A stretch of DNA of 64,000 nucleotides from Carposina sasakii (lineage: Eukaryota > Arthropoda > Insecta > Lepidoptera > Carposinidae). Position 1 is the first letter of the stretch; each line of letters starts with the position of its first letter. Made by a program: the position numbers and the translations under genes. Under the pieces are notes generated by a model. The model was not told the DNA's origin. It saw only the letters and a list, made by a program, of their open reading frames with translations, and searched no databases. Below are positions 24,497-36,424 of this stretch, one piece after another. The stretch is taken from NCBI GenBank assembly GCA_014607495.2, contig CP053152.1, forward strand, positions 6,572,001 to 6,636,000. Direction: 5' to 3'.

Positions 24497-24814
24497 TTAG
24501 TCATCATATTTCAAAATATCTTTGATATGGTAGTCTCCTAGGTCATTCCCATTCAGGTCAGCCAGAGTATAAACTAGAGGAGATTTCTTACAAGTAACTA
24601 CACATTTTATAAACTTAGGAGCTAGTTTAGATGTGAAGTATTTAGATTTATTGGATAAATAGAAAGTGCGTTTATAAACAATTTGACCCACTTTCAATTC
24701 ATATTGACGTTTCCTTAGGTTATAATATTTAGCATTTCGATCATGAGCCTTTGCAATGTGAACTTTTACCTTGGCATATATGGAATTTAATTCTGACAGT
24801 TTACTGGTATACAC
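24497..24814 (-). pseudogene. Integrase C-terminal fragment, interior 4
   Basis: Same product as interior 1. Confidence 0.85.
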
Positions 24815-24979
24815 AGCGGTGTCTCCTATCTCTAGTTGTGATCGAGGACACGGTTGTTCAGCATTTCTATACAGATCTCCATCTATTATGAATTCCCTCC
24901 AGTCTCTCTACAAACATTCTCACACAAGTACGTCCATTGAATTTTAAGTTAAGGCTATTTAAATTAATTGATTTCTCTT

Positions 24980-25441
24980 TTACACAAATATTTTCTTATC
25001 CTGATTTAGTACATTTATTTCTGCAGCATCACTCACTATCTCATTCTCACATGCATCATTGTACTGGACATGTCTGGATCCTTCCTCTGAGTCAGAATCA
25101 GAGTTAGGTTCCACCTTACTTAGAATTAAGATAAGGCGATTTCTCAATTCCTTTAATCCTAAATCCTCACTATTTAAGTAAGACAACCTATCGATTATAT
25201 AGTTGGCACGAACAGCTATCTTTATGGCTAATCTCTGGTCGCTACCCATGCTCTCCAGCTCGTTCTCTAGTTCTTGTACTTTGGGCCTGCATACCTGGAT
25301 TTCCGTGATAGGACGGGGAGATTTAGTCCTCTCACCCTTTATGCTGCCTCGTCGAGACAGTTTCATCGCTTGCCTCAGACGTCTCCTCAGGTCATCTACG
25401 CTGAGTTTCATTTGCTGAAACGTTAATAATGTCAAGTTCAA
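24980..25441 (-). pseudogene. gag 5' segment, interior 4
   Basis: Same product as interior 1. This is the copy nearest the 5' LTR of the whole array, so it would be the first gag segment in a full-length transcript. Confidence 0.7.
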
Positions 25442-25602
25442 AAATCAGTTCATCCTTTCTTAGGTACCCAATATACTTAGTAAGGAAACCCATTTTTTGT
25501 TTTAAGTATAGATACGGAGTAGAGATAGATGTTTAACTTTAACTGCTACTAAAGGTCAAATTTATATTTAAAAATCTGTGCCACACGTTGGGCTCGCCAC
25601 TT

Positions 25603-27034
25603 TGTAACAATATTTTTCCAAGTGGGTGTTGCTTGAAAAAAGATTGGTACTCACCGGCCAGTTATCTAGTGGGCAGAGAAAAGACTATAAAAATTTATTC
25701 CCAGGGCGCCAGACCTTTTTGCAGTTAAAGAAAACAACATTTTACAATATATCTATTTATTTCAGAAGGTACATATCAGTGTCCTACTCTCTAATATTAC
25801 CACATTTACATCATATGTAATAGTTTTAAGTTTCCTATATATAGAATATCTTATTAATATATTTATTCTTATACTACCTATATACATATATGTGATAATG
25901 AAAGGTAACTATTGGTATTTAGCTTGAAGAGCTATTGAATAACAAACATGGTGCGTGAACAGACTTAAATTATTTAGTTATGCATTGAAAAGTAACCTAG
26001 AACACTTTAATAAATTAACAATTAGGATTTGAGGCTAAAGGCCAGATAGATTACATAAAGTTTCTGGTTAATTTAATATTTAAGGTACAGATCCTACTGC
26101 CAGAAACCGCTAGGGTGGTATTTGTTCACCACGTGGCTATCAAATATGAAGTTAAATCCACAACTTAGAGTACACGGTATTAATGAACTAGAAAACTACT
26201 TCCCATGGTCCATGTATCCGAGGAGACGTCTTAGTCAAGCTGTGACAAGATCTCCAAGTAGCAGCCCCATAGCACGTGGCAGGTTTTTACTGCATAGTCC
26301 GACTGTCAGAGCATAGGTAGCTTTCCTTGGCGACTAAGACTAAAACTGCCTAGGCTTTAGATCTTCCTATGGACCCCTAAAGTACAAAAACAGAAAGAAC
26401 AGAATTAGCTACCTAATCATCAAAACACTAATGTTCGCCTAGCAGAAATAAAAGGAATACTCACATTAATTGGGAATTATATATCCATCTGTTCTCGATT
26501 ACGGTTATTCAGCCAGACAATTAAGAAAACATATCTTTGTTCACGCACACCTGGTAGGAAAGAGGACAACGAGAAAAATAACGACTACTTATTAGAGACA
26601 AATGCCAGAAATGGCCTAAAAAGACATATTCCACTATACTTACATGATTATTTATATTTTTAAATAATTATTTCGGCCATGACTTCAGATGAGGTGGCAC
26701 TCAGTGCAAAATGGAAGGTATAGAAAGTCACTCCGTTTGTTACATTTGTACGGTTCAGAGCAAAATCAGAAAAAGACTCGAATGTGATCTGCAGCTCCCT
26801 TTTATACTCAAAACCTTCTAGAAACTTCTCAATCCGAGATGGTGTGGTCGACTCCCATTGGTGGATGTATTTTTCTTTCAAACCTAACTAACAGCAAAGG
26901 AATTAGGTGATTATAATGCCAGAGTTCATTCAGCCAACTTATTCTTACCATTAAAAAGTTAAAATTGGCAACTTTACGTCCAATTTTAAAATGAAGACAA
27001 CAAAATCCTATCGTGACTATTTTACCATGTTACA
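25603..27034 (-). repeat. LTR 5 (the 5'-most LTR of the array)
   Basis: 1,432 bp. One base differs from the inner LTRs, C at 26981 instead of T, 53 bp from the outer end. It would supply the promoter for any transcript of the array. Confidence 0.9.
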
Positions 27035-27175
27035 ATACTTGAATCAACATCTGGTGGTGCTGTGGTGATAGTCAAGCTACAGAACTCCTTAACGGTTAAG
27101 AGTTAGGAGACAGTACTGTAATTGGTCGATGGAAACTATATATGTAGGGCTAACGTGATACTTATACGGGTAGGT
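27035..27175 (+). repeat. 129-bp minisatellite, right part
   Basis: It resumes directly after the LTR array with acttgaatcaacatctg, then gaactccttaacggttaaga and caattggtcgatgg-like segments, that is, one more unit. With the array and one atac removed, left and right parts join into one minisatellite tract. Confidence 0.9.
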
Positions 27176-27210
27176 ACTACTCCTGAGATGGTAACGATGA
27201 AATCCTTAAG

Positions 27211-27586
27211 TATACAGGCTGTTTTTTCATTGCCACCCTTAACTAAGGGTACGTACTCTATACATCAAATAAAGTAAGTTTATGCCAAAAAAAATGCTGA
27301 GAAACGATGTAAATTTTTTTGAAACATTTTTTTTATTACTTGATCGGCGTAATTTATAGTGTTTAGTGTTTATGCTAGTTTTTTCATAGATAGATATTAA
27401 TTATTTATCGTGAAAATTTTGCTACGCATTTATGCAGAAAAACGCAGTCTATTTACTCAACTTTGGACCCTAATATTTTGCAAACCAGACACTTCCCAGG
27501 TATGCTTCCAAGGAGAAAAATGATCGTGATGATGAGAAGATTATGTAGTTTTTGGGAACGTTGTCGACCAAAAATTACCCCGTATA
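27211..27586 (+). mobile_element. tacagggtgtt-type TIR element, copy 1
   Basis: Near-terminal tacaggctgtt on the left and ccccgta on the right. It shares gggtacgtactctatacatc, cagaaaaacgcagtctattt and aaccagacacttcc with copies at 53085-53465 and 58381-58728. No protein frame, so it is a small non-autonomous DNA element (MITE). Confidence 0.75.
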
Positions 27587-27659
27587 AACTAGCATCTATT
27601 TAAGTCCACAACGCATTAACACAATTAAAAATCGAGAAAAAAATAACTTAAAAAAAAAA

Positions 27660-28196
27660 TTAACCGACTTCAAACTTTAACTAAAAAGCGATAAATAACG
27701 TAACTAATTTATCTACTTAATACATATTCAATATCTAAAATTATTTAAATATTTACAACTTAATACCTAATACTTTAACAAAGTCATCTTAAACTATTTA
27801 AATATTTATAATTATCACATATTTTTAGAGTCGGTGCCAGCCAAACAAATAAATGTAATTAAGAAAACTGACCCACACTAAAATTCATAGTAAAACCAAG
27901 AATAGGAAATTGCATTACCATGTGCTCTGCCTACTACACCGTATTGTATTTTGCCGTGTGTGTGGCTTTGCCAGCCGCGCGCGTCCATCAACACAACAGA
28001 CTACGTTACCTAGGCTGGCACCGACTCCAAAAAATAAGTGATAATTATAAATATTTAAATAGTTAAAGATGACTTTGTTAAAGTATTAGGTATTAAGTTG
28101 TAAATATTTAAATAATTTTAGGTATTGAATATGTATTAGGTAAATAAATTACTTACGTTATTTATCGCTTTTTAGTAAAAGTTTGAAGTCGGTTAA
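27660..28196. mobile_element. Foldback element with 183-bp inverted arms
   Basis: Arms 27660-27842 and 28013-28196 are near-perfect inverted repeats starting ttaaccgacttcaaa and ending at the ggctggcaccgactc side; the central loop is 170 bp. It shares its terminal motif with the 6.8-9.9 kb elements but not their interior. No open frame of interest in the loop. Confidence 0.9.
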
Positions 28197-28199
28197 TTT

Positions 28200-29515
28200 T
28201 TTTTTAAAGTCAATTTATTATTTTCTACTACATAGCTTTTTGTTTTGTGTCACTTTTTATTTAGGTGATTGGAAGAAATCGCTTAAAGAGATAAAATCAC
28301 AATTCTACTTATGTTTCTGCTATACCTATGTTTTAGATTTACCTACAAAATTTATGTTTTAGATTTACGTATGTGCAATAAAGAAAAAGAAAGCCAACAA
28401 TATAAAACAAATAAATAATCACGGCAATAAACCAATTTTCCTGATGCTTTTATAAATTGATTATCTAGATACAAAGTACAATGAAAGGAACACCGGCAGT
28501 GGTCTTAACTGCGTTAGGGGATTCCCGTGCTCAAGGAAAACTTTGAAAACACAATAAAAAAGTTACGAAGTGTCTGATAAGCTTATACTCTCTTACGTGG
28601 AGCACCTTCTAAAGAATATTTAAGTACCAAGTCTGCCTAGATTTTCTCGAAAGCAGTCAAGAATAGAAAAATTACTTTCAATTCTGATTACAGTCGCTGA
28701 GTTTATGTTTTGATTACTTTGGCACGAAAGCAACAAGATATTGAAAAATAATTATCTAAACTGTTCGTATTTTCCAGCAGAGACCAACATTTACATATTT
28801 TCTATTCGAACTGGAACCTTTCTTCGACTTTATTATGGCAACCTTCAGTAGAAAATTTTTATATTCCCCTTGTATAGATTTCTTGCCGCACTGAAAGCTT
28901 TATGTTGCTTCACGTTCAATTTAAGCTGCAATATACCTACTCGTACGTATGCACATATAATGTATTCAGAGTGTTTTTTCGTCATCAACGTTTCCGAATA
29001 CTACCGTATTCTTCTCGTTATCGCGAACATTTTTCTCCATAAAAGTAAACCAGGGAAGTCTCTGGTTTCTAAAATATTAAGGTTCGAATTTGAATTTGAC
29101 TTATATTTATGAATATTTGGGGACGACGTACGTACCAATATAACTATACTGTCTGTAACAGATAACTATTTTTTAACGTGTAGTTCCAACTCTCTCATAA
29201 ATCTACTTAAAAACAATCCGAAATTTATGAGGAATTTATTAAATTCGAAAGACGTATCAAGATCAAGAAAAACCCATCTGCTACCTTTATTGGATGTACC
29301 TGCCTGCCGCACAACCCAGCGCTAATGCTAAAATCCTTCCTGCAGGAAACTCATATTTTATACACAACGTGTGTATCTATTCAGGAGCTCTGAAGTATAT
29401 TTCAGTAGCTGTATAAACAAACAGCTTCGTTCATTTTGTATAATTAATTTGCTTCAGAATCAAATAAGTCAAACTTTGCTCTTGTACTTGCTTCTATGAG
29501 TACCAGTTCAATAAC
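28200..29515. other. No gene recognised
   Basis: AT-rich. A tgcaataaagaaaaagaaag string near 28372 may be the end of a short retroposon. The 80-codon frame at 28870-29112 has no recognisable feature. Confidence 0.5.
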
Positions 29516-29521
29516 ATCGTA

Positions 29522-29618
29522 TCCCAGCATTTTTTTTGGCATAAACTTACTTTATTTGATGTAGGTATAGAGTACGTACCCTTCGTTAAGGGTGGCAACG
29601 AAAAAACACCCCGTATAA
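29522..29618 (-). mobile_element. tacagggtgtt-type TIR element, 5' fragment
   Basis: Reverse complement of the first 95 bp of the copies at 27211, 53085 and 58381 (atgctggg, actttatttgatg, gagtacgtacccttcgttaa, aacaccccgta). The rest of the element is missing. Confidence 0.75.
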
Positions 29619-29619
29619 G

Positions 29620-30117
29620 TTTCTAGGAAGTGTTCTTTATAAACAATTTAGTGGTAGAGTTTGTTTTATAAAATAACTCCAATATGTGATTTCGGAATAA
29701 CATTTTTGTATGCAGTGACACAGATAATGTAAGTACCTAGTAATACACATACCAGCATCATCAGAAAATGAACTATTTGGTGAAATGCACTCTACCTACC
29801 CTCTACCTACATTCGTACTTACTCTCATAGGAAAACTTCCATAAACGGTAATGTTCATAATAATCGGTCAAGTACCTATGTAACAAGCCACGTGTATGTT
29901 TTCAGTTGTCAATCACGTAGACACATGATACGGATAAGAATAATTGAATATAACCTACGGGTACAAAAGGAAAAATTACCTCATTCGGTAAGAGGTATTA
30001 TACCTATATACTGTGTTACTGCAATTAAAACTTTGTTTCAACTGAACATTGCCTAAATAGGACAGGCACTCGATCTATTTATATTTTACTGATATATAGG
30101 TATATATATCTATGTAT
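29620..30117. other. No gene recognised
   Basis: AT-rich, no open frame of interest. Confidence 0.5.
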
Positions 30118-30301
30118 TTATATACCGTTGCTTAGTACCCACGACACAAGACCTTAGGGATCTTAGTGTTGGTAAGTAGGTCAATGTGTTGTGAAGTGTG
30201 TGAATATATATATTATATAGGTATATTATACTTTCTTAATTGTATTATTACCACCTGTAACATACCATGTTTAATGCAAATAAAGACATTATTATTATTG
30301 T
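30118..30301 (+). mobile_element. LINE 3' end with ATT tail
   Basis: Ends with aataaagacattattattat, a polyadenylation-like signal plus ATT repeats. It is preceded by taccatgtttaatgcaaa and an older acccacgacacaagacctta block, as in lepidopteran CR1-like LINE tails. Only the 3' end remains. Confidence 0.6.
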
Positions 30302-30660
30302 TTAAATTCTCGGGACTATAGAGTCCCGGTCCTTTGAGAGGCGTGCATCGGGCCGTGGCCAAGATGTAGAGGCCCTTTTTAGAGAACTTAAATATGGTGT
30401 GGGATACACATGGTGGATACCATCACCGAGCGCACAATATGATACACCCGGTGATGATGCCCGCCATGTGCAAAGACTATTAGAGTGCAGATCTACGTCG
30501 TGCGATGGAAAACTAAGGTCATGGGCTATGGGGTTGAATGTTGGGTGGCTGGATAAGGGCTATTTAATATAGGGAGACTATCGGACGGCTGCCATTATAA
30601 TCTAGTCCCAAAATTGTGAGGTGGCAGGCGGTGACTTGCCGCCCGTAATTTAAGGCCATG
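30302..30660. repeat. Unclassified GC-richer repeat with a small hairpin
   Basis: Starts with a 7-bp hairpin (cgggact / agtcccg, 30311-30328), then ctttgagaggcgtgcatcgg and gtggccaagatgtagaggcc. It is richer in G and C than its surroundings. I believe this is an interspersed repeat but cannot name it. Confidence 0.45.
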
Positions 30661-31005
30661 AGGTGGGCTTCCCATAAATGGGAAAATTTACAAAAATAAT
30701 TGTTCACTTTATTTCAATTAAATCAAGAACATATTTACAAAAAGATTGCTTGCAACTCCTTCACCAGCGCTGGCAACGCAACGAGGCAACATTAAAATTA
30801 CAATAATTTATTAACCTTTACTAGCCCTGGTGGACGGACGTGACTCGGTGTTGAGAGTTGTGGATGCAGCAAAGGAAATTGGGGAGGCCTTCCAGCAGTG
30901 GGGCAAAATAATGACTCCTCTACATAAAAAATCTTATACTTTGTTTGCCTGGTCAATTTTGATAAAATCCGTAAATAAAATAACTTTTCATACTGGCGAC
31001 ATAAT

Positions 31006-31156
31006 ACCTATACAGGATGTAACAAAAGCGATATGTTAAGCGGAAAGCTAAGCAAATTGTCCACTAAAAGGAACCTATCTCCAAAAAATTCAGACTCGAA
31101 ATCACATGTTTATTTTTCCACCCGTTCTTTCCACTTTCTGTTACATCCTGTATATA
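31006..31156 (+). mobile_element. Small TIR element (tacaggatgtaaca)
   Basis: tacaggatgtaaca near 31012 and tgttacatcctgta near 31140 are exact inverse complements. The interior (atgttaagcggaaagctaag, aaaggaacctatc, aatcacatgttt) matches the element at 42021-42225. Confidence 0.7.
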
Positions 31157-31365
31157 CGAGAGACTGTAAGTATAAATCATATAAATAGGAGTTGGAGGAT
31201 TATTTCACTTACTATGACAGATGGAATCCACAATTTATGGTTATGATAAAGTTGGACATAAAATTGGACAATGCAAATTACCTACGACCGATATGATCGG
31301 CTTTAATATAACGACAAGGACAATCTGTTTTTGTAATCATTCTGATTAACGTTTATAAATAACTA

Positions 31366-31436
31366 TCGGATGCCTACGACTGCGTCCGCGTAAATTTTAG
31401 AATTCCTGTTCCCGTGGGAATTTCGAGAAATCCTTC
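31366..31436 (+). mobile_element. Fragment of the cccgcgacttcgtccgcg family
   Basis: Degenerate cctacgactgcgtccgcg head, followed by ttcccgtgggaatttcgaga as in the unit of the 401-1050 array. Confidence 0.6.
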
Positions 31437-31904
31437 CAATAGCAACAACAAGACTGATTTAGGAAAAATCTGCTTTAATTTCGTATTTAGCTTCTCTTAA
31501 TTCCTAGGAATAAAGCTTTGATTATTTAAAATAAAGGAGTAATATCATAATAAATATTGACCATAAGTAATTACCGTTGTTTTTTTTATTAAAATATAAC
31601 AAATGCCTACAGAATTCGCGCAAAAAAATAATTTATTGCGTAAATGATTTAATAGCTCATAAAGACACGACTCTCTTCTTCTTCATTTTTGTATTAGGTA
31701 GGAATAAAATTGTAATTTAGGTTTAATAAAAAAACCATTTAGATTAACTTTCTCGTAATTACTTTTTCAAAATCATTTATGAAAATCGTTTTCTTTATTC
31801 ATTACTGGCTGACGTCGTCGGCAAATTCGTTCACGTGATCCTTACCTATAGCCTACCAGCAGACGCTGCCTGGCGACTTGAGTCAATTCTCACTTCCCTC
31901 GATA

Positions 31905-32358
31905 ACCAGGGTGTGGGTGACAGCCAGGCAAATACTGAAATGCTGAATAAGTACCATTGTGTTGAGTTATACGACAGTGTTATTACTCGCAGGAAATGTA
32001 TTGATTTTCAGTAATCTTTGCTCTCCGCGCGAATTGTATCGGGCGATCCTGTGACAAATTAAATAGGATTATTGGCTATTGTGTGACATTTTTTTTGGAT
32101 CACTTGTGACTCTCCATTAGGGTTGATCAGTTATTTGAAATTTTTTGAGGGCCATTTTTATTCTATTTTGGTTAAAATGTTATTTTTATGTCATTATTTA
32201 AGGCCTAATTAAACCAACAAAAATATTTTTTTCCTGAAAATATAAAAAAAATGTCGGAAAATTTTAGAATTTTCCTGCGAAAATTTTCATTTTCCGCATC
32301 AGAATCATGGTCTGAACTCATGGTATCAATACTTGCCTAGCTGTCACAAACACCCTGT
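31905..32358 (+). mobile_element. TIR element (cagggtgtgggtgacagcc), full-size copy
   Basis: Left end cagggtgtgggtgacagcca and right end ctagctgtcacaaacaccctg are imperfect inverse complements. Related: a left-half fragment, inverted, at 44025-44228 (shared block ccattgtgttgagttatac-like) and a short deletion copy at 44383-44512. No protein frame. Confidence 0.75.
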
Positions 32359-32585
32359 ACACACATCAGTTGGCGACCGCAGTGATTTTCGGACTATGTT
32401 GTCAACACTCACTGAACTCCTACATACCCACGGGAAGACATGGGGTGCTGTTATTCTACACTGCCGACACCATACGGCTTATATGTCTAAGGTCGCGGGT
32501 ATCGGTTGGATGCAGGCCGCTTGCTCGCTCGGAGTGAAGATTGTTGGGGTAGACTTCTCATGGTGGCTTATTATGATAATGTGTT
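32359..32585 (+). mobile_element. Decayed LINE/SINE fragment
   Basis: The ggactatgttgtcaacac, gaagacatgggg and attctacactgccgacacca strings match 3613-3750. It runs into a ggttggatgcaggccgcttg stretch, typical of a lepidopteran LINE 3' region. The 101-codon frame at 32333-32638 is read-through of these repeats. Confidence 0.5.
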
Positions 32586-32599
32586 TTATATCAGTTTAT

Positions 32600-34370
32600 T
32601 GCTATAGTATCCATGCCTTAAAGCTTTTAGATTCCTAATATCTAGTTAGACATCAAACCAACAGAAAGGTCCAAGAACAGTACAATAATCTTTACCTCTC
32701 TCTACCATCATCAGATAAAGTAATTTACGGCTCTCGGCGGCGGCGCGGCTATCGCTGATATGTAAATTTCTTTCGAATTATGTATGCTTTTGTATCCAAT
32801 AATTGGTTTTGTTTAAATTTTAAAAATATTTGGATAAATACCTACATTCAAATATCTAACGATTGTCATGTGGGTAAATAAATGTTCAGATACCTGTTAG
32901 TAGTTTCTTATTATTTTTTTAATGAAATGTGTATCTTGCTATTGTTTAGGTTAGAATATGCCAAGAACCTTTTAACAAACTTGTAAAAAGGACCAAACCT
33001 TTTAGAACTTTTAAAACTTTTAATGAACTTATGTCTATGGGGTGAATAAATAATACAACTGTTTTTGTAAAAGCAAAAAATCTAAATTATATTTAATTTC
33101 TTGTCAAACTTTATTACAAAATAAAACCCAATTTATCTTATTAATGTACTAGAGCTACATATTTTTTGGTTAAATTTGCACCTATTAATTTGTTTTACAA
33201 TGAAACATATGCGCCACAATTCTTAATTGAGTAAAAAATTATAAGGCACGTAATACCCGTTAAAATGTAAATGTATTTTTTATGTTAAAAAAGCTTAATA
33301 TCACACGCACATTAGTATACAATATCTAATATTTGGCATATTTTGAAAATATGTGTAATTAAAGTCAACGGTGATTAGCTTTAATGTTCTAGATGAAAGA
33401 AGGTGATTGATTAACACAAAATTTAAACCCCGATTTAAATATAACCATGGAATAGGTAATCCTTAATGTTGCTGAAGCTAATACGAGTACATATAAATTA
33501 TTATAAATATAATAGGGACATCTCTTAAACCATCTAACAGAAATAGTTATGTTATTTATTCTAGGTAAGGCGCTTTATCAATATTTTCGAGAATAAAAAG
33601 TACGCTTGCACTTTCTATTTCTCACAACCAGAAGTTTACCAATTTCCATCGATCTCCTTTATATGTTTAGATTTTTGCGGCGTGAATAAATCACAAGCGT
33701 AGTTACACTCTGATGGACGGGTTATAACAATGCTTTTTAACTAAAATAACATTTTAAAAATAAGAGTATCGTTTCAAAGTCCCCGGGTTACAACAACAAC
33801 ACCTACGCTAAGTCCATCAGCTAACGCTAAAAGTAATGGGATATAAAAAGCTGTTATAATAATCTTTACAAATTCAATTGCAAAGATTTCCAGCGGAGCT
33901 TTCTGAAAGTTCATTCATCGATGCCAGTCACGGTCCTATTATAAAATACGTTTTACTTTTCTAATGGACGTGAAAAATCATATCTGGGATCGATCTCCGG
34001 CGTGGCAACCGCGAGTGATGGAAAAATAACAAATCATTTCTCTCTCAGGAGCGACTTCATTGTTACCTAGTGATATCCATAGAATACTCGTAGGTAGCTA
34101 AACAATTTTTCCATTGAGAACTTTGCAGTAGCATTTTGTAAATACCGATATATACTCGTATTTATAGTTATCAATGATAAAAAATAAATCCTCATTGGCA
34201 GTTATTCTGTCTACCTATTAATAGGTTGACTTTAGGAGTGCCAGACAAGAAGAAATAAAGTAACATTAATTAATGATGTTAACGTAAGCAGATACAAACA
34301 AGAACTAAAATCAGCATTTACCTTAGAATGAGGTGAAATTAATTAATTGGATACATATTGAATAGAGTCT
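32600..34370. other. No gene recognised
   Basis: AT-rich sequence without open frames of note. Confidence 0.5.
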
Positions 34371-34382
34371 AACGAAGGGCCG

Positions 34383-34420
34383 CTGATGAGCCCGAAGGCG
34401 AATAATTCCGCGAATTTCTG
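34383..34420 (+). ncRNA. Hammerhead-ribozyme-like core (weak)
   Basis: CTGATGAG, a GCC-CGAA-GGC hairpin and GAA occur in the order of the hammerhead core, and AATTC-CGC-GAATT follows as a possible stem III. However the base after GAA is T rather than A, and I find no good stem I partner for the preceding gggccg. Likely chance or a decayed ribozyme. Confidence 0.2.
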
Positions 34421-34424
34421 TGCG

Positions 34425-36160
34425 AATTGGGTATTTTATGGAAATATGAATTTTACCTACACAATCGGAGAAATCATACCGATTTTAATACAATTTTTTT
34501 ATTGATACAAATATTAAATTTTGTTTTCACATTCATAGTGTTGACGTAGGTAGATAATTGAATTTTCGGAGAAATAAACCAGCAAGACTTTCTAAATAAT
34601 ACCAACCGGATTTTTGGAAAAACTTCGTATTATTATCTGGGAATACGCCTTCTGCACATAAACGTAAAATACAATTTTGTGGGACTGTAATTGCTGATGT
34701 CTCCAAGGACTTCTATACCAATGTATGCTGCCATTTAAGACCAGGTTACCTATATAAAATTTCAGCCAATCTTGTTAGTCATGATTTGTTACTCTTAAAA
34801 ACAAAAAATATTTATTGTCATGAAGCAAGGTAATGGTATAGTTGTATAGATAGCTTTAATGTCAGATTGGATACATATAAATTTTCGGTGACGTGAACAA
34901 AGTTTTGCTGTATTTATTTGTAGATAGTATTATAGCTACATGCAAAATGCTCTCCTTACAATCTTAAAATAGGTAAGATATTTTCAAACCTAATTTCGAA
35001 GTCGTAAATAAAGTGATTATGTCAAATTAGATTCAATCAGACAAAAACAAATTCGATTCGAGCAGAGATTACGTAAACTAACGAATTTCGAATCATAAAT
35101 GAAGTCGTTGAATCAAAATATTTAACTTGGGCTGGTTCGTTTCACTTCGCAAATAAATGCTGTAAAATAAACAAGTTATCCTCAGTCGATTGTTTAAATA
35201 TGAATCTTCCCATTGTATTATTTAAAAATACAAATGTAGGTAGCATCATGTTGCTTTCAACAAAAATAATAACTACATGATAAATATTTTCCACGGAAAA
35301 ATTCTACAACGGTTGATATTTTAGACTGCATTTATATTAAAAAATCCTATTATAGATCAATGAATGTTAGAAAATATTTCAAATTTTCTGTTGATGTTTT
35401 ACAGTATTCACATAAAATAGGAGAAGTAGGTAAGTAGAATAATTTAGGTCGGTACGAGTATCAACTTGTCACTGATCATCCGTCCCCTCTATACTAAAGG
35501 CTCGAGCCTTAAATGTGGCTGTCGAATCTCCTTCTGTTCTGTAATGTTTAGGTATTTGTGAAAATTAAATTTCTATTTGTATTATTTCATATAAATTGGT
35601 CGTTGTGTGCAATTCAAATGTTTACTAATTAAAAGTTGAAGTTAGAAAACCGTGGGTTTATTTCGTGTTTTGAACATAATATATTATGTCGTTTTGAACT
35701 TCTGACAGTAACCAGAAACAAAGTATCTATATACCTATAGGTATGTATACACCTACCTACAAAAGAAATATTCAAGGTTGACTTTACACAATTAATTATT
35801 TTAATTTATTAGCGCTAATAATATTAAATTTTGAGTCGTTTTACACGAATAATAAATTTAAATATGTAATATAATTTACGCGGCTTATACAATCTCTCAT
35901 CAATTGTGATTACATTAGTTAGATTAAATAGATGACATTTTCCTTTTCTGAGCCTTTTCTGGTTAACTACTCGGCAGAAAAACGTAATGAGTGGAAGAAG
36001 AAAATGGTCTAGAGCATAATTAACTAATATAAATAACTTTTTTGCCTACTTATATACTACCTATACAGAGTAGCATATGTTTGTGCTTACAATTCTGTAG
36101 ATGTAGATGATGTATGTCTCTGGTATTTTCTGAAATATTTATTATATATCATTTTATATA
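34425..36160. other. No gene recognised
   Basis: AT-rich, short frames only, no element boundaries seen. Confidence 0.5.
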
Positions 36161-36163
36161 AGT

Positions 36164-36402
36164 ACTAGTGACCGCCCGCGACTTCGTCCGCGTGCACTGT
36201 AGAAAAAACAAAATGTCGCAATTATCCGGGATAAAAATATTTTCCCGGGATAAAAAGAAGCCTATGTGTTAATCCAGGGTGTCAGCTAACTGCATGCCAA
36301 ATTTTATTAAAAATCGCTTCAGCCGTTTTTACGTGAAAGAGTAACAAACATCCATCCATCCATATACTTACAAACTTTCGTGTTTACAATATTAGTAGGA
36401 TT
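36164..36402 (+). mobile_element. cccgcgacttcgtccgcg retroposon, near-complete short copy
   Basis: Head actagtgaccgcccgcgact, doublet of ccgggataaaaa, then aatcgcttcagccgttttta and a catccatccatcc stretch, ending acaatattagtaggatt. Head and doublet match 211-300 and 60820-61122. Confidence 0.8.
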
Positions 36403-36424
36403 GTACACCTTGAGCACAAGTGAG

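Larger units (their letters stand above)
10760..27034 (-). mobile_element. Tandem Ty3/gypsy-type LTR retrotransposon array, five LTRs and four interiors
   Basis: Reading on the minus strand, the block starts TGTAACATGG (27034) and ends ATTGTTACA (10760), with TGT/ACA termini. It is flanked by a 4-bp direct repeat atac (10756-10759 and 27035-27038). Inside, a unit of 3,711 bp repeats (3,710 for the first), alternating LTRs of 1,431-1,432 bp with interiors of 2,279 bp. Each interior has a primer-binding site, a 5' gag segment, an integrase C-terminus and a polypurine tract, but no protease, reverse transcriptase or RNase H. It is thus a non-autonomous deletion derivative whose copies share LTRs. 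The single pair of target repeats indicates one insertion, with multiplication either before or after integration. Confidence 0.92.

Noticed and set aside
10783..26881. Plus-strand frames of 64, 71 and 75 codons and the minus-strand 73-codon frame recurring every 3,711 bp
   Set aside because: They lie in LTRs or opposite gag and have no recognisable protein; recurrence is explained by the array itself.
10760..27034. Satellite DNA or CRISPR-like array
   Set aside because: LTR ends, primer-binding site, polypurine tract, target duplication and integrase residues identify a retrotransposon; the repeat is far too long and lacks spacers.
32333..32638. 101-codon plus-strand frame with cysteine/histidine residues as a zinc protein
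   Set aside because: It is a read-through of a TIR element end and LINE/SINE fragments also found near 3.6 kb.
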